The position numbers and the translations under genes are program-made. Of a DNA stretch of 42,565 nt, positions 1 through 8,172 are shown one piece after another; the first letter of the stretch is position 1; each line of letters begins with the position of its first letter. The notes beneath the pieces were generated by a model. That model was given only the letters and a program-made list of their open reading frames with translations. It made no database searches and was not told the origin of the DNA. The stretch is from Acidobacteriota bacterium (GTDB lineage Bacteria; Acidobacteriota; Terriglobia; Versatilivoradales; Versatilivoraceae), in contig JAKEER010000549.1 in NCBI GenBank assembly GCA_022616615.1, forward strand, positions 1 to 42,565, written 5' to 3'.

Positions 1-369
1 GAGCCTGTTCCCCCGACCGCTGTTCTCATTGCTGACGGCCCTGAGCCTGTTCCCCCGACCGCTGTTCTCATTGCGGATGGACCCGAGCCGGTTCCCCCAA
101 CCGTCCTTCTCATCGCTGACGGCCCGGAGCCGGTTCCCCCAACCGCTGTTCTCATTGCGGATGGACCCGAGCCGGTTCCCCCGACCGCTGTTCTCATTGC
201 TGACGGCCCCGAGCCTGTTCCCCCGACCGCTGTTCTCATTGCGGATGGACCCGAGCCGGTTCCCCCAACCGTCTTTCTCATCGCTGACGGACCTGAGCCG
301 GTTCCCCCAACCGTCGTTCTCATTGCTGACGGACCTGAGCCCGTTCCGCCCCTTTCTCGAATCGCATAG
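1..369 (+). CDS. C-terminal part of a 14-residue tandem-repeat protein (start lies before the window)
   Basis: Reading from base 1, the frame is open to a TAG at 367-369 and encodes eight tandem copies of EPVPPTAVLIADGP, a ninth partial copy EPVPP, then LSRIA. The 42-base units differ mostly at third codon positions in this frame: GCT/GCG, GAC/GAT, GGC/GGA, CCT/CCC/CCG and CCA/CCG all keep the residue. The few amino-acid changes are conservative (AV to VL, VF or VV). This pattern points to selection on this frame rather than on the other open frames. The repeat is proline-rich with a short hydrophobic VLIAD stretch; nothing identifies a function. No start codon or upstream domain is visible. 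A possible terminator follows at 449-478. Confidence 0.7.
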   Translation, partial: EPVPPTAVLIADGPEPVPPTAVLIADGPEPVPPTVLLIADGPEPVPPTAVLIADGPEPVPPTAVLIADGPEPVPPTAVLIADGPEPVPPTVFLIADGPEPVPPTVVLIADGPEPVPPLSRIA

Positions 370-448
370 GGGAAACCTCTGGGAAAGATCGCGAACTCAA
401 TGAGAGTCCAACCACTCACAACGCCTGGTTATCTACAATCAGGCAACG

Positions 449-478
449 GAAGAAGGCTCGAAACTCTGAGCCTTCTTC
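449..478 (+). terminator. Possible rho-independent terminator after the repeat protein
   Basis: An 11-bp perfect inverted repeat (GAAGAAGGCTC, 449-459, with GAGCCTTCTTC, 468-478) encloses an 8-nt loop and is followed by a weakly T-rich tract. It lies 80 bases after the stop of the tandem-repeat gene and before the next gene. The weak T-run makes the call tentative. Confidence 0.5.
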
Positions 479-592
479 GGTTTCTGCCTTCTCTTCAATC
501 CGTCACCAGTTCCGGCTTTGTCATGGCGAGCTCTGCGGCTATACTGGCCTCACCTGGGCCGTCAAAGAAGTTCCCTCTCATTCTCACCCACG

Positions 593-1306
593 ATGAAGAC
601 GCTGCAGGAAGGTTTGTTGCTGGCTGGCTTGGCAGTCCAGTTCTGCCTGACCCTGGCAGGGCTTCGCAAAGAGAATCTTCGCATTAGTTATTCCTTCTTC
701 GTCTACCTCAGCGTCTCTTTTGCATCTTCGTTCACGGTTTCCTACCTTATCCAGGACCCGGAAAAAAACCGACTCTTCTATGTCATCAAGGAATTCGTCT
801 TAGATGCCATAAAGACGGCTCTGCTGATCGAGTTCAACAGCCGTGTATTTCGCTTTTATCCTCAAGTCAAACGATCCAACTTCTGGTTCTTCGTTCTCGC
901 CATTTTTGGCTTGGCTCTATACTTATGGCTGGTTCCGGCCGATAAAGGGACCTGGTGGGGAACGGTGCCGCTCGACATTCATGCGAAGATCATGCAAACC
1001 AACTGCTTCCTGTTCTTCGTCTTCACCGGTTCCATTTTGTTCTACCGGCTCCACATCGATACGAAACACAAGCTGCTTCTTCTCGGGTTCCTGTTCTCCC
1101 AGTTTCCGCTGGCTTTGGGATTTGCGACCATGGCGGCTTTCGGAGAGCGGGCGCGGGAACTTTTCAGCCTGCTGAACTCCGTGTTCTTTGTGATTGCTCT
1201 GCTGATTTGGGCCAAGGTATATTGGGGAAATGATCCGGTTAATAATACCCGTAGTACTTCTTATTCTGGGGTGGGCCGTCCTGCTGATTCTGGCGCGGCG
1301 CAATGA
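593..1306 (+). CDS. Polytopic membrane protein, unknown function
   Basis: A 237-residue protein with several hydrophobic segments, for example at about residues 5-22, 32-50, 68-80, 95-115, 138-155, 165-185 and 193-210, suggesting six or seven membrane spans with charged loops such as IQDPEKNR. An upstream in-frame ATG at 518 would add a non-hydrophobic leader. I prefer the ATG at 593 because the hydrophobic region begins directly after MKTLQEG. I do not recognise the family. Its 3' end overlaps the next gene by 77 bases in another frame, so the two are probably translated from one message. Confidence 0.65.
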   Translation: MKTLQEGLLLAGLAVQFCLTLAGLRKENLRISYSFFVYLSVSFASSFTVSYLIQDPEKNRLFYVIKEFVLDAIKTALLIEFNSRVFRFYPQVKRSNFWFFVLAIFGLALYLWLVPADKGTWWGTVPLDIHAKIMQTNCFLFFVFTGSILFYRLHIDTKHKLLLLGFLFSQFPLALGFATMAAFGERARELFSLLNSVFFVIALLIWAKVYWGNDPVNNTRSTSYSGVGRPADSGAAQ

Positions 1307-1961
1307 AAGAAAAGTTCGTTCTGACTGGGAGAACTTGCTCAGCGGCGACAAGGCAGAGTGGTATGAGGACACGAAGTCTGGGATTGAGAACAGCACGAAA
1401 CTGATCCGCATGACCATGAAAGAAGCCAAAGACATCAAGCAATTGGGCGACTTCGAGGAGGCGCTTAGGTTTCTGAAAATTGGCGGTGAAGTGATTCAGG
1501 AATTCACGCCCGGCCTGCTCTGCCTCTTGAAAGAAATGATGAAGTTTTCGCGGATGGTGAGCGCGATGGCGCCCGTCAGCCCACTGTTGCCTTCCCGCTT
1601 TCAGCTCGCCGAACTGAACAACCTGGCAGTTCTGAACCAGATGCTGCACCAAGTCGTGGTTTCCGCCAAGCAGCGATTCCGGCTCAAGCTGCGCATCATT
1701 GCCACCGGTGTGAAGATCACTAGCGGCTATTTGCTTTCGCGAATCAACCGAGTCGTCAACAGACAAGCTGGATGTGAACAAGAATGGGAAGAGATCGTGA
1801 CTGCAGGAAAGGACTTCCAGCAGCTGACATCCGAATCAGTGGAAAGCTTTAGGACCCTTATGGGCTCTTTGCCCAGCGGGCTTGCCAATCAATTGGCGGA
1901 TAACCTTCGAATGAGAAATACGGCCGCCACGTTGCCATCCACCACCGCAGAACCCTCCTGA
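1230..1961 (+). CDS. Membrane-anchored cytoplasmic helical protein, unknown function
   Basis: A 243-residue protein. Residues 1-22 (start MIRLIIPVVLLILG) form one hydrophobic anchor, followed by a positive RRNERK stretch. The rest is a long, probably helical, soluble domain rich in Leu, Lys and Glu. No catalytic motif is visible. The ATG at 1230 lies inside the preceding membrane-protein gene; no later start would keep the anchor, so the 77-base overlap appears real. The stop is 11 bases before the oppB-like ATG, so 593-3744 may be one operon. Function unknown; a partner of the preceding membrane protein is a plausible inference. Confidence 0.6.
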   Translation: MIRLIIPVVLLILGWAVLLILARRNERKVRSDWENLLSGDKAEWYEDTKSGIENSTKLIRMTMKEAKDIKQLGDFEEALRFLKIGGEVIQEFTPGLLCLLKEMMKFSRMVSAMAPVSPLLPSRFQLAELNNLAVLNQMLHQVVVSAKQRFRLKLRIIATGVKITSGYLLSRINRVVNRQAGCEQEWEEIVTAGKDFQQLTSESVESFRTLMGSLPSGLANQLADNLRMRNTAATLPSTTAEPS

Positions 1962-1972
1962 TTCTGGTTTTT

Positions 1973-2893
1973 ATGCACAGCTTTCTCCTCAGGCGCCTGC
2001 TGCTGACAATCCTCGTGCTTTTTGGCGTCGTAACGCTGGTCTTTTCCTTCATCCATTTGGTGCCGGGCGACCCAGTGCAGATCATGCTGGGTGAAGGCGC
2101 TCAAGCGGCCGATGTCGAGCAGCTCCGGCGCAAGCTCGGTCTCGACCAGCCGGTGCTAGCGCAGTACGTGCGATACGTGAAGGACCTGCTGCGCGGGGAC
2201 CTGGGTACGTCGTTTCGTTTTGGCGAGCCAGTCATTGGAATCATCCTGAGCCGTTACCCCGCGACTTTGCAACTAGCGTCTCTAAGTCTCTTGTTTGGCG
2301 CCTTGCTGGCCATACCGGCAGGCGTTCTGGCGGCGACCCGCCCCAGCGGCTGGCTGGACAGAACACTAACTTCCACGACGCTGCTCGGCATTTCGCTTCC
2401 GAATTTCGTTTCCGGACCTATGGCCATCATCGTGTTTTCCATTGTGCTGGGCTGGCTGCCTGTTTCGGGCCGGGCCGGGCCTGCTCACTTCGTCCTGCCC
2501 GCGGTCACGCTGGGTGCTTCGCTGTCTGCCATCCTCACGCGTATGGTGAGAGCGGGCATGATCGAGGAACTCCAGGAAGAATACGTAAGGACCGCTCGCG
2601 CCAAGGGCCTTCCCGAATCCAAGGTGCTGCTAAAGCATGCTCTGAAGAACAGCCTGATCCCCGTGGTTAGCGTCATCGGTCTGCAATTTGGAACGCTCCT
2701 GGCCGGCGCCATCATTACGGAGACCATCTTTGCCTGGCCCGGTATTGGAAGGCTCACGGTCCAAGCCATAAACTCCCGTGATTATCCGCTGGTGCAAGGA
2801 TGCCTGCTAGTGATCGCCTGCACCTATGTGACCGTGAATTTGCTAACCGACTTGGCCTACGGTTTTCTGGACCCCAGAATCAAGTATCAATGA
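1973..2893 (+). CDS. ABC transporter permease, OppB/DppB type (peptide/nickel class)
   Basis: A 306-residue inner-membrane permease. The N-terminus (MHSFLLRRLLLTILVLFGV) and the PGDP motif at 31-34 are characteristic of the OppB/DppB family. The cytoplasmic EAA loop is seen at about 203-230 (EYVRTARAKG, then ALKNSLIP), where the ATPase docks. It ends in LDPRIKY, the usual C-terminus. Its stop overlaps the ATG of the oppC-like gene as ATGA, so the two are translationally coupled. No substrate-binding protein or Opp-type ATPase is encoded in the window, so the substrate (peptide, nickel or sugar oligomer) cannot be assigned. Confidence 0.92.
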   Translation: MHSFLLRRLLLTILVLFGVVTLVFSFIHLVPGDPVQIMLGEGAQAADVEQLRRKLGLDQPVLAQYVRYVKDLLRGDLGTSFRFGEPVIGIILSRYPATLQLASLSLLFGALLAIPAGVLAATRPSGWLDRTLTSTTLLGISLPNFVSGPMAIIVFSIVLGWLPVSGRAGPAHFVLPAVTLGASLSAILTRMVRAGMIEELQEEYVRTARAKGLPESKVLLKHALKNSLIPVVSVIGLQFGTLLAGAIITETIFAWPGIGRLTVQAINSRDYPLVQGCLLVIACTYVTVNLLTDLAYGFLDPRIKYQ

Positions 2894-3744
2894 ACGCAGC
2901 ACTCTTCTGGCAACAGATTGGCTCCAACCGGCTGGCGCTGTTCGGCGCTCTGATCGCGGCTTGCCTTGTTCTTGTCGCGCTGCTCGCGCCTGCCCTGACC
3001 CCGCACACGTTTGACAGCCAGAACCTACCACTTCGCTTGCACGCGCCATCCCGGGCCCATTGGTTCGGCACCGACGAGTTGGGCCGCGACATCTTTTCGC
3101 GCGTTGCCTACGGAACACGCATCTCCATGCTCGTGGGGGTTTCGGTCGTTTTCGTTTCCTCTTCGGTTGGCTTGTTCGCCGGCTCGCTGGCGGGGTATTA
3201 CGGCGGCTGGCTTGACGAGTTCCTCATGCGAGTGGTGGATGTGCTACTGGCATTCCCAGGAATCCTTCTGGCCATTGCGCTGGTGGCTTTCTGGGGACCT
3301 GGCCTGGAAAAGTTGATTCTGGCCTTGGTTGCTGTCGGCTGGGTCGGTTATGCGCGGCTGGTTCGCGGCCAGATCCTGAAAGTCAAGGAGCTGGATTTCG
3401 TGAAGGCCGCCCGCTCGCTGGGCGCTTCTGACGCCCGCATCGTTCTGCGTCATCTGCTTCCTAACATCATCCAGCCTGTCCTGGTCCAAGCCAGCATCGG
3501 CATGGCTGGCGCCATTCTCGCTGAAGCTTCGCTAAGCTTCCTTGGTCTGGGAGTGCCGCCACCGCTTCCAAGCTGGGGCGCTATGCTCAACGATGGGCGC
3601 AGCCATCTGTTCGACGCGCCTCACCTCATCGTGTTCCCGGGCGGCGCCACCATGCTGGCCGTTCTGGCTTTCAACTTCCTCGGCGACGGCTTGCGTGAAA
3701 TGCTGAATCCCAGGCTGCGACGGCAAGCCGCGCTACACCGTTAG
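2890..3744 (+). CDS. ABC transporter permease, OppC/DppC type
   Basis: A 284-residue permease starting at the ATG that overlaps the oppB-like stop; the longer reading from 2800 runs inside oppB and is rejected. It shows the OppC signature HWFGTDELGRDIFSR at about 57-71 and the EAA loop (DFVKAARSLGASDARI, then HLLPN). The C-terminus ends GDGLREMLNPRLRR, typical for the family. It forms the heterodimeric channel with the OppB-like protein. Its last 12 bases overlap tail to tail with the end of the ABC ATPase on the other strand. The two ABC systems are different and not expected to work together. Confidence 0.92.
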   Translation: MNAALFWQQIGSNRLALFGALIAACLVLVALLAPALTPHTFDSQNLPLRLHAPSRAHWFGTDELGRDIFSRVAYGTRISMLVGVSVVFVSSSVGLFAGSLAGYYGGWLDEFLMRVVDVLLAFPGILLAIALVAFWGPGLEKLILALVAVGWVGYARLVRGQILKVKELDFVKAARSLGASDARIVLRHLLPNIIQPVLVQASIGMAGAILAEASLSFLGLGVPPPLPSWGAMLNDGRSHLFDAPHLIVFPGGATMLAVLAFNFLGDGLREMLNPRLRRQAALHR

Positions 3745-4458
3745 TCGAAAGAAGGCTTCCTCCAGGTTCAACCGCGCATCGCCTGCCAAGGTCTTGATCT
3801 CCTGCACAGAGCCAATGGCTCTCATCCGGCCTTGATGAATGATTCCCACCCGGTCGCTCAGCTCCTCGACAAAGCTTAGGATGTGCGAAGCCATCAGGAC
3901 GGTTTTCCCCTGCACGCGCAGCTCACGCAGGCGCTGCCGAAGCCGCCGGATGTTCTCCACGTCCAGGCCATTCAGGGGCTCATCCAGCACAATCAGCCGT
4001 TGCGGGCCGAGCAGTGCTCCCATCAAACCAACCCGTTTCAGCATACCCAACGAACACTCTCGAATCAGGATATGCTTGCGTTCCCAGAGTCCGAAGTATT
4101 CCAAGAGTCCCCGGATTTCTGCTTCCGAGCCGCCAGGGTGGCGGCTTTCCATGTTCCGAACACCGGCGAGAAAATGCAGAAACTCCTCGATAGTCAGCCG
4201 AGGGTATAGGTTTAGATTCTCGGGAAGATATCCAACCTCCTGCTTGGCGGCCAAAGAGTCGCGCCGTACATCGTGGCCGAACAGTGCGATGTGACCTTCG
4301 TCGGGAGGAAAGATGCCCGCCAGCATCTTGATCAGGGTGGATTTGCCCGCACCGTTGCGCCCCAGCAGCGTGAAGATCTCGTCGCGAAGCTCCAGACTGA
4401 CACCATCCACCGCAACGAGATCGCCGTAGCGTTTCACGACGCTACTAATTTGGATCAT
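3733..4458 (-). CDS. ABC transporter ATPase (ABC-2 export type)
   Basis: A 241-residue nucleotide-binding subunit. Walker A is GRNGAGKST at 33-41, the Walker B region is LIVLDEP at 155-161, and the H-loop is SH at 191-192. The signature loop reads CSLGMLKR at 135-142 instead of LSGGQ, a degenerate form often seen in ABC-2-type exporters. I chose the ATG at 4458 (MIQISSV) because the family begins there; an upstream ATG adds 11 residues. The start overlaps the end of the membrane-protein gene by 14 bases, so the two form a coupled pair. The substrate is unknown. Confidence 0.88.
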   Translation of the reverse strand: MIQISSVVKRYGDLVAVDGVSLELRDEIFTLLGRNGAGKSTLIKMLAGIFPPDEGHIALFGHDVRRDSLAAKQEVGYLPENLNLYPRLTIEEFLHFLAGVRNMESRHPGGSEAEIRGLLEYFGLWERKHILIRECSLGMLKRVGLMGALLGPQRLIVLDEPLNGLDVENIRRLRQRLRELRVQGKTVLMASHILSFVEELSDRVGIIHQGRMRAIGSVQEIKTLAGDARLNLEEAFFRLTV

Positions 4459-5686
4459 GGGATAACAGGAGAAAGCGAATCCGGCTCTCACCGCGCTCTT
4501 CGAACTTGGACATCAAATACGGAAAGATCAGGAAGAAAATTGCCCAGTGGCCCAAGACCATCATCAGGGCAAAGGCCGTAGCCCCCAGACCCGAGAACAA
4601 GGCGCTGAGCCAAGGCTGCTGGTGCGTTTCAAAAATCAAGGCACCTGCAAATGAGGCCACCAAAATGCCCGTCAGCATCTGCTCGACCAGCACTAGGCAC
4701 GCCTGCCCCAGCGGAGCTGGAAGCATCCAGAGCCGCGTACTAACCACGAGCAGGGGAAACGCCATGGAAATCAGGTTGGCGTGCCAAACCTTGGCGCGCC
4801 AGATGTAGCCGGGAGGAATGGAAGACGAGCGCTCCATCCACCAATACGGAAGCTGAAACTTCAACAGGCGGGGAGTGAGCAATGCTAGCAAAGCAACGCC
4901 ATAGGCTGAGGCAAGCCCTGTGACCACTTCCACGGCCCTGGCGTCGTCTCGAATTTCGGGCAAGAGATTCACCATGACGGCCACACAGAGCAAAGCCCCG
5001 ATAAAATGCAAAATCACACCGAAGGAGAAGAAGCGCAAAGTCAACAAGACATCCCTCACCACCAGCGCCCGCAGCCCCTCTGGAAGAAAGCTCTGCGGCG
5101 CCCTGCGCAGCAAGACTCCTATGGCTTCAACAACGCCGCGCCGGCTAGCCGGTGGCGAGTGCCGTCTGTAGGCTAGCGCCTGTGAAACCAGCGGCAGCGC
5201 TTCCATCCTCAACAGCCCTGCCCCAACCTCCACAGCACTCGCCAGCATCGCCATTCGGAACAGCCAAAAGAAACCGAACCCCCCACCTTCGGGCAGGCTC
5301 AGGAGCATCTTCAGTCCCAGCAGGAATGCTGAATTGTTTAGGCAGCGGATCAGGAAAACCACGATACAGCGCTCAGTCTTGCGAATTGGGAGAGAAACCA
5401 GGCAAGCGTCCGGAGAGGTTTGCGGCTCGATCGCTTCAATGACTCTCCGCCACGAAAGAAGCAGCTTCACTGCCAGAAATGCCAGAAGGATGTGGTTCGG
5501 TCCCCACAATCCCCACAGCGGGTGGCTGGCAAGGCCTCTCAAAAAGCGCTCCACGGGCGGACCCAGCGCAAGGAAAGCGCCACAAAGAATGATAGGCGCC
5601 AGCACGAAAACATCGAACAGGTTGTCGCGAAGGAGGCGCGTCATCAGGCGCCACTTCATCTTCAAAATGAGGCCGATGTTTCGCAC
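4445..5686 (-). CDS. Large ABC-2-type membrane subunit
   Basis: A 413-residue protein with many hydrophobic segments (for example near residues 25-45, 65-85, 225-250, 270-290, 320-345, 350-370 and 380-400), encoded directly upstream of, and overlapping, an exporter ATPase. The location and the membrane topology make it the partner channel. It has no recognisable catalytic motif. Charged stretches around residues 170-200 (RRHSPPASRRG) look cytoplasmic. It resembles uncharacterised ABC permeases rather than a named drug or lantibiotic exporter. Confidence 0.6.
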   Translation of the reverse strand: MRNIGLILKMKWRLMTRLLRDNLFDVFVLAPIILCGAFLALGPPVERFLRGLASHPLWGLWGPNHILLAFLAVKLLLSWRRVIEAIEPQTSPDACLVSLPIRKTERCIVVFLIRCLNNSAFLLGLKMLLSLPEGGGFGFFWLFRMAMLASAVEVGAGLLRMEALPLVSQALAYRRHSPPASRRGVVEAIGVLLRRAPQSFLPEGLRALVVRDVLLTLRFFSFGVILHFIGALLCVAVMVNLLPEIRDDARAVEVVTGLASAYGVALLALLTPRLLKFQLPYWWMERSSSIPPGYIWRAKVWHANLISMAFPLLVVSTRLWMLPAPLGQACLVLVEQMLTGILVASFAGALIFETHQQPWLSALFSGLGATAFALMMVLGHWAIFFLIFPYLMSKFEERGESRIRFLLLSHDPN

Positions 5687-5770
5687 GGGCGGATGTTCCT
5701 CGCGATCTCTAGCAGCAAAAGCCCCCGCAGAGGCGCCAAGTCTGCCGATCGCGGTTTCCCCGAGTCACTC

Positions 5771-5796
5771 TCCGCGTCTCCGCGTCTCTGCGGTTT
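5771..5796. repeat. Intergenic CTCTGCGGTT-type repeat (R3, copy a)
   Basis: A stretch built from TCCGCGTCTCCGCG followed by TCTCTGCGGTTT. Related stretches occur at 17319-17352 (opposite orientation) and 19522-19558. Similar short motifs are, to my knowledge, common between genes in several phyla, with no known function. It lies between the M23 peptidase gene and the ABC-2 membrane-subunit gene. Confidence 0.55.
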
Positions 5797-5827
5797 GGTT
5801 TTTGGGTTGGGGTGTTCCTTTCATCGG

Positions 5828-6724
5828 CTACTGCTCCATCCACAGTCGCGTCAGATCCAGTGGGTTGACTCGCGCTTCATTCAGACGGCAAGCCCAATGC
5901 AGGTGGGGACCCGTCACCCGTCCGGTGGCGCCGACCTTCGCAATCACCTGACCGCGCTCCACCATGTCTCCAGATTTTGCGGTGATCGTAGAACAGTGAG
6001 CGTAGTACGTATACAACCCAATACCGTGGTCCAAAACCACAGTATTGCCGCTGAAAAACAGGTCCTCTGCCAGAACAACCTTTCCTGCATTGGCCGCCCG
6101 GATGGGTGTTCCAGTCGAAGCTTTCAAGTCCACACCGGAGTGAGGGCTGCGCGGCTGGTTGTTTACAATTCGTCGTCTTCCGAAACCGCTTGTCAACTGG
6201 CTTGCCACGGGTGAAAGAAAACGGCCCCGCCAGAATTTTTGGGGGCTGGCCACTTTCCAAATGGCCTGCAGTTTTTTCGATTCCTCTTCGGCCCGCTTCT
6301 CAGCCTGTGGGTCGAGGGTCACATACTTATCATCAACTGCAATCCGCTGGATGGGAAACGCCTTCGGCAAGACCTGAATGCTCTCCTCCACTTCAACGGT
6401 TTGCCCATCGTGAAAGGTCACACTTCCCGTTAGAAAGTAACGGCCTGGTTTAGTCTCCAGGTCAATCCCAACGAGCGCTCGCCACAGGTCTGTTTTGGCT
6501 TGGGGCTGAAAAACAATCTTCTGGCTCCCGAAGGAAAGACTCAGGCTCTCGACTGCTTTTGCAACCGTGAGGTCTGCGCGAAGCACCTCTCCCGGAAAGG
6601 ACTTCGGCTTATGCACACTGAGGCGGACTGGAACCGAAGGTTTTGAAACAGTCTGAGAAAGCGTTGTCCTCGGCGCGAGCCCGAGCCAGATGGAAAGGAA
6701 GAGAAACCGAACTACGACACGCAT
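5828..6724 (-). CDS. Secreted M23-family (LytM-type) peptidoglycan peptidase
   Basis: A 298-residue protein. The start at 6724 gives a signal peptide (MRVVVRFLFLSIWLGLA..LSQ); the longer reading frame has no signal. Residues about 30-120 look like beta-rich material, and a helix follows at about 140-160 (EKRAEEESKKLQ). The C-terminal M23 domain carries the zinc ligands HSGVD (H195, D199) and HLH (H274, H276), plus YYAH at H243. All key residues are present, so an active Zn endopeptidase cutting peptidoglycan cross-bridges is likely. The fmdB-like gene lies just upstream on the same strand. Confidence 0.9.
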   Translation of the reverse strand: MRVVVRFLFLSIWLGLAPRTTLSQTVSKPSVPVRLSVHKPKSFPGEVLRADLTVAKAVESLSLSFGSQKIVFQPQAKTDLWRALVGIDLETKPGRYFLTGSVTFHDGQTVEVEESIQVLPKAFPIQRIAVDDKYVTLDPQAEKRAEEESKKLQAIWKVASPQKFWRGRFLSPVASQLTSGFGRRRIVNNQPRSPHSGVDLKASTGTPIRAANAGKVVLAEDLFFSGNTVVLDHGIGLYTYYAHCSTITAKSGDMVERGQVIAKVGATGRVTGPHLHWACRLNEARVNPLDLTRLWMEQ

Positions 6725-6805
6725 CAGCCAATTTTCGGGAAGATAGCGTAGACCGCAATGGGACTGATGACCACACCCTGAAGAGGCATCAACACGGCGG
6801 GCAGC

Positions 6806-6822
6806 GGCGGCCTCTCGCCGCC
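6806..6822 (-). terminator. Small hairpin just after the FmdB stop codon
   Basis: A 6-bp stem (GGCGGC/GCCGCC) with a 5-nt loop directly follows the stop of the zinc-ribbon gene. There is no T-run, so it is either a weak terminator or an mRNA-end stabiliser. Confidence 0.3.
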
Positions 6823-7050
6823 TCAATTCATCTCACGGCACATGCCAGGACGGGGGGCACCGCAGGTGCCACAGCCTCCGGAAGGAGATTCGAAGGTTTC
6901 GGAGCCTCCGGCTTGCACGGCAAAGGCAGAAAACAGCTTTTCCACCCGAGAACTGCTGCACTTCTCGCAGTCCATCGAGTTTGTACTCAGCGAGACAATT
7001 TTTTCAAAGGTGGCTCCGCATTCCAAGCAGCGGTATTCGTAAATAGGCAT
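6823..7050 (-). CDS. FmdB-family zinc-ribbon protein
   Basis: A 75-residue protein starting MPIYEYRCLECG, the hallmark of the FmdB/CxxC regulatory family. Cysteines at 8 and 11 and at 28 and 31 (CEKC) form a zinc ribbon. The C-terminus has a Gly/Cys tail (GGCGTCGAPRPGMC), also common in this family. The start is supported by AGGAG seven bases upstream. The family was named from a formamidase-operon regulator but its general role is unclear. Confidence 0.9.
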   Translation of the reverse strand: MPIYEYRCLECGATFEKIVSLSTNSMDCEKCSSSRVEKLFSAFAVQAGGSETFESPSGGCGTCGAPRPGMCREMN

Positions 7051-7113
7051 GATTCACTCCTGAGTTTGAAGCGCTTTTCGAGTGGCGGCGTGTTCTATCT
7101 CTTGGGTTTCGCC

Positions 7114-7956
7114 TCATCCGCCCATCTTGCGTATCACCTCCACAGCCGAATCATGCATCACCTTGGCAACGTCAGAAAGCGCATACAACATTTGGCGGCG
7201 CTTCTCCTGGCCGCGCTCGGAACCACTCCCGCCGCCACGCTTTGCTTCCTCTTCGGCTTTCTGGAGCTGCGTTTCAGAAACAGAAATATAGTCTTCCAGT
7301 TCATAGGAAGCCGAGACGAGCACCTCTCTACATTCCACCTTCTTGGGCTGCCCAGCTACGTCGCACTTGCGAAGCGTTCTCTGATGGGCTGGCAGCGATA
7401 AGCGCGATCCAGACAGCGGATCCCTGCGCTCGGAACCCATGAGGGCCTGCAATTGCCGAGCCTCCGCAAGGTTCGACCGGATCTGCTCCTGAAGCTCCTT
7501 GTAGACATCGGCCGGTGCTGGGCCGGCGGTTGCCGTCAGGTTTTTCTGCGCCTCCTCGTAGGCTGCCAGCATCACCATGCGGATCAAAGACGTGACGTTC
7601 GATTCCTTGATCTGTGGAGTTCGGGAAGTCGCTTGCCGAATCAACTCATTCCACTTCGGCAAGAAATCGGTGCGTGCCGGACTCTCCACCAGGAGGCCTG
7701 ACCACTGCCGCAATTGCGCCAACTCGGGTTCCGCTAGCTTCCAAACTCCAAGCGTCGCCCGAATGTCTACCGATGGGATCTCTTTGACAATCATCCGAGC
7801 TTCGTCCACGCTCAGATCTGGCTTTGGAACAGCTTGCTTTTGATTCGGGGCAAGCCGCTTCGCCGTGCTACCTTTCTCTTGAGCGGCAGCGATCAAAGAA
7901 CCGGCGAGGACGGCGGCCAAAACCAGGCACGACGCCAAACGAAAAGAGTGAATCAT
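7114..7956 (-). CDS. Secreted protein of unknown function
   Basis: A 280-residue protein with a signal peptide (MIHSFRLASCLVLAAVLAGS..AAAQ). I chose the ATG at 7956 because GGAGGGA lies just upstream; the earlier GTG at 7968 would sit within that ribosome site. The mature part is mostly charged and helical, with one clear cysteine pair (CDVAGQPKKVEC at about 200-211) that could form a disulfide. The C-terminal part is Glu/Lys/Arg-rich with a Gly-Ser stretch. I do not recognise the family. It is 63 bases upstream of fmdB on the same strand. Confidence 0.65.
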   Translation of the reverse strand: MIHSFRLASCLVLAAVLAGSLIAAAQEKGSTAKRLAPNQKQAVPKPDLSVDEARMIVKEIPSVDIRATLGVWKLAEPELAQLRQWSGLLVESPARTDFLPKWNELIRQATSRTPQIKESNVTSLIRMVMLAAYEEAQKNLTATAGPAPADVYKELQEQIRSNLAEARQLQALMGSERRDPLSGSRLSLPAHQRTLRKCDVAGQPKKVECREVLVSASYELEDYISVSETQLQKAEEEAKRGGGSGSERGQEKRRQMLYALSDVAKVMHDSAVEVIRKMGG

Positions 7957-8172
7957 CAGTCCCTCCACAACATTGGAATCATTTCAGTTTTCGACCCTAC
8001 TGGCAAATCACTTTAAGGCAGGAATAGAATGCGAGCGCTGCCGGTCATGACAGTTGAGTGGGGATGTGTTGGGAACAACCTCGCGAGAGCTGAAGCGACG
8101 GCGCTCTTAGATGCCGGGTGAGGGGCGGTCGCAAAGGAGGATGCGGAAGTTTTCCACACGTTTTCCACAGCT

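Noticed and set aside
1-369. CRISPR-like regular repeat, or the ORF at 29-403
   Set aside because: The 42-base units are contiguous with no spacers, and synonymous drift supports the frame from base 1. The 29-403 frame lacks this pattern and needs an internal start.
3733-5686. ATPase for the OppB/OppC permeases
   Set aside because: The ATPase is on the other strand and overlaps an ABC-2-type membrane gene. Its sequence lacks the OppD/OppF C-terminal extension with the cysteine-rich motif.
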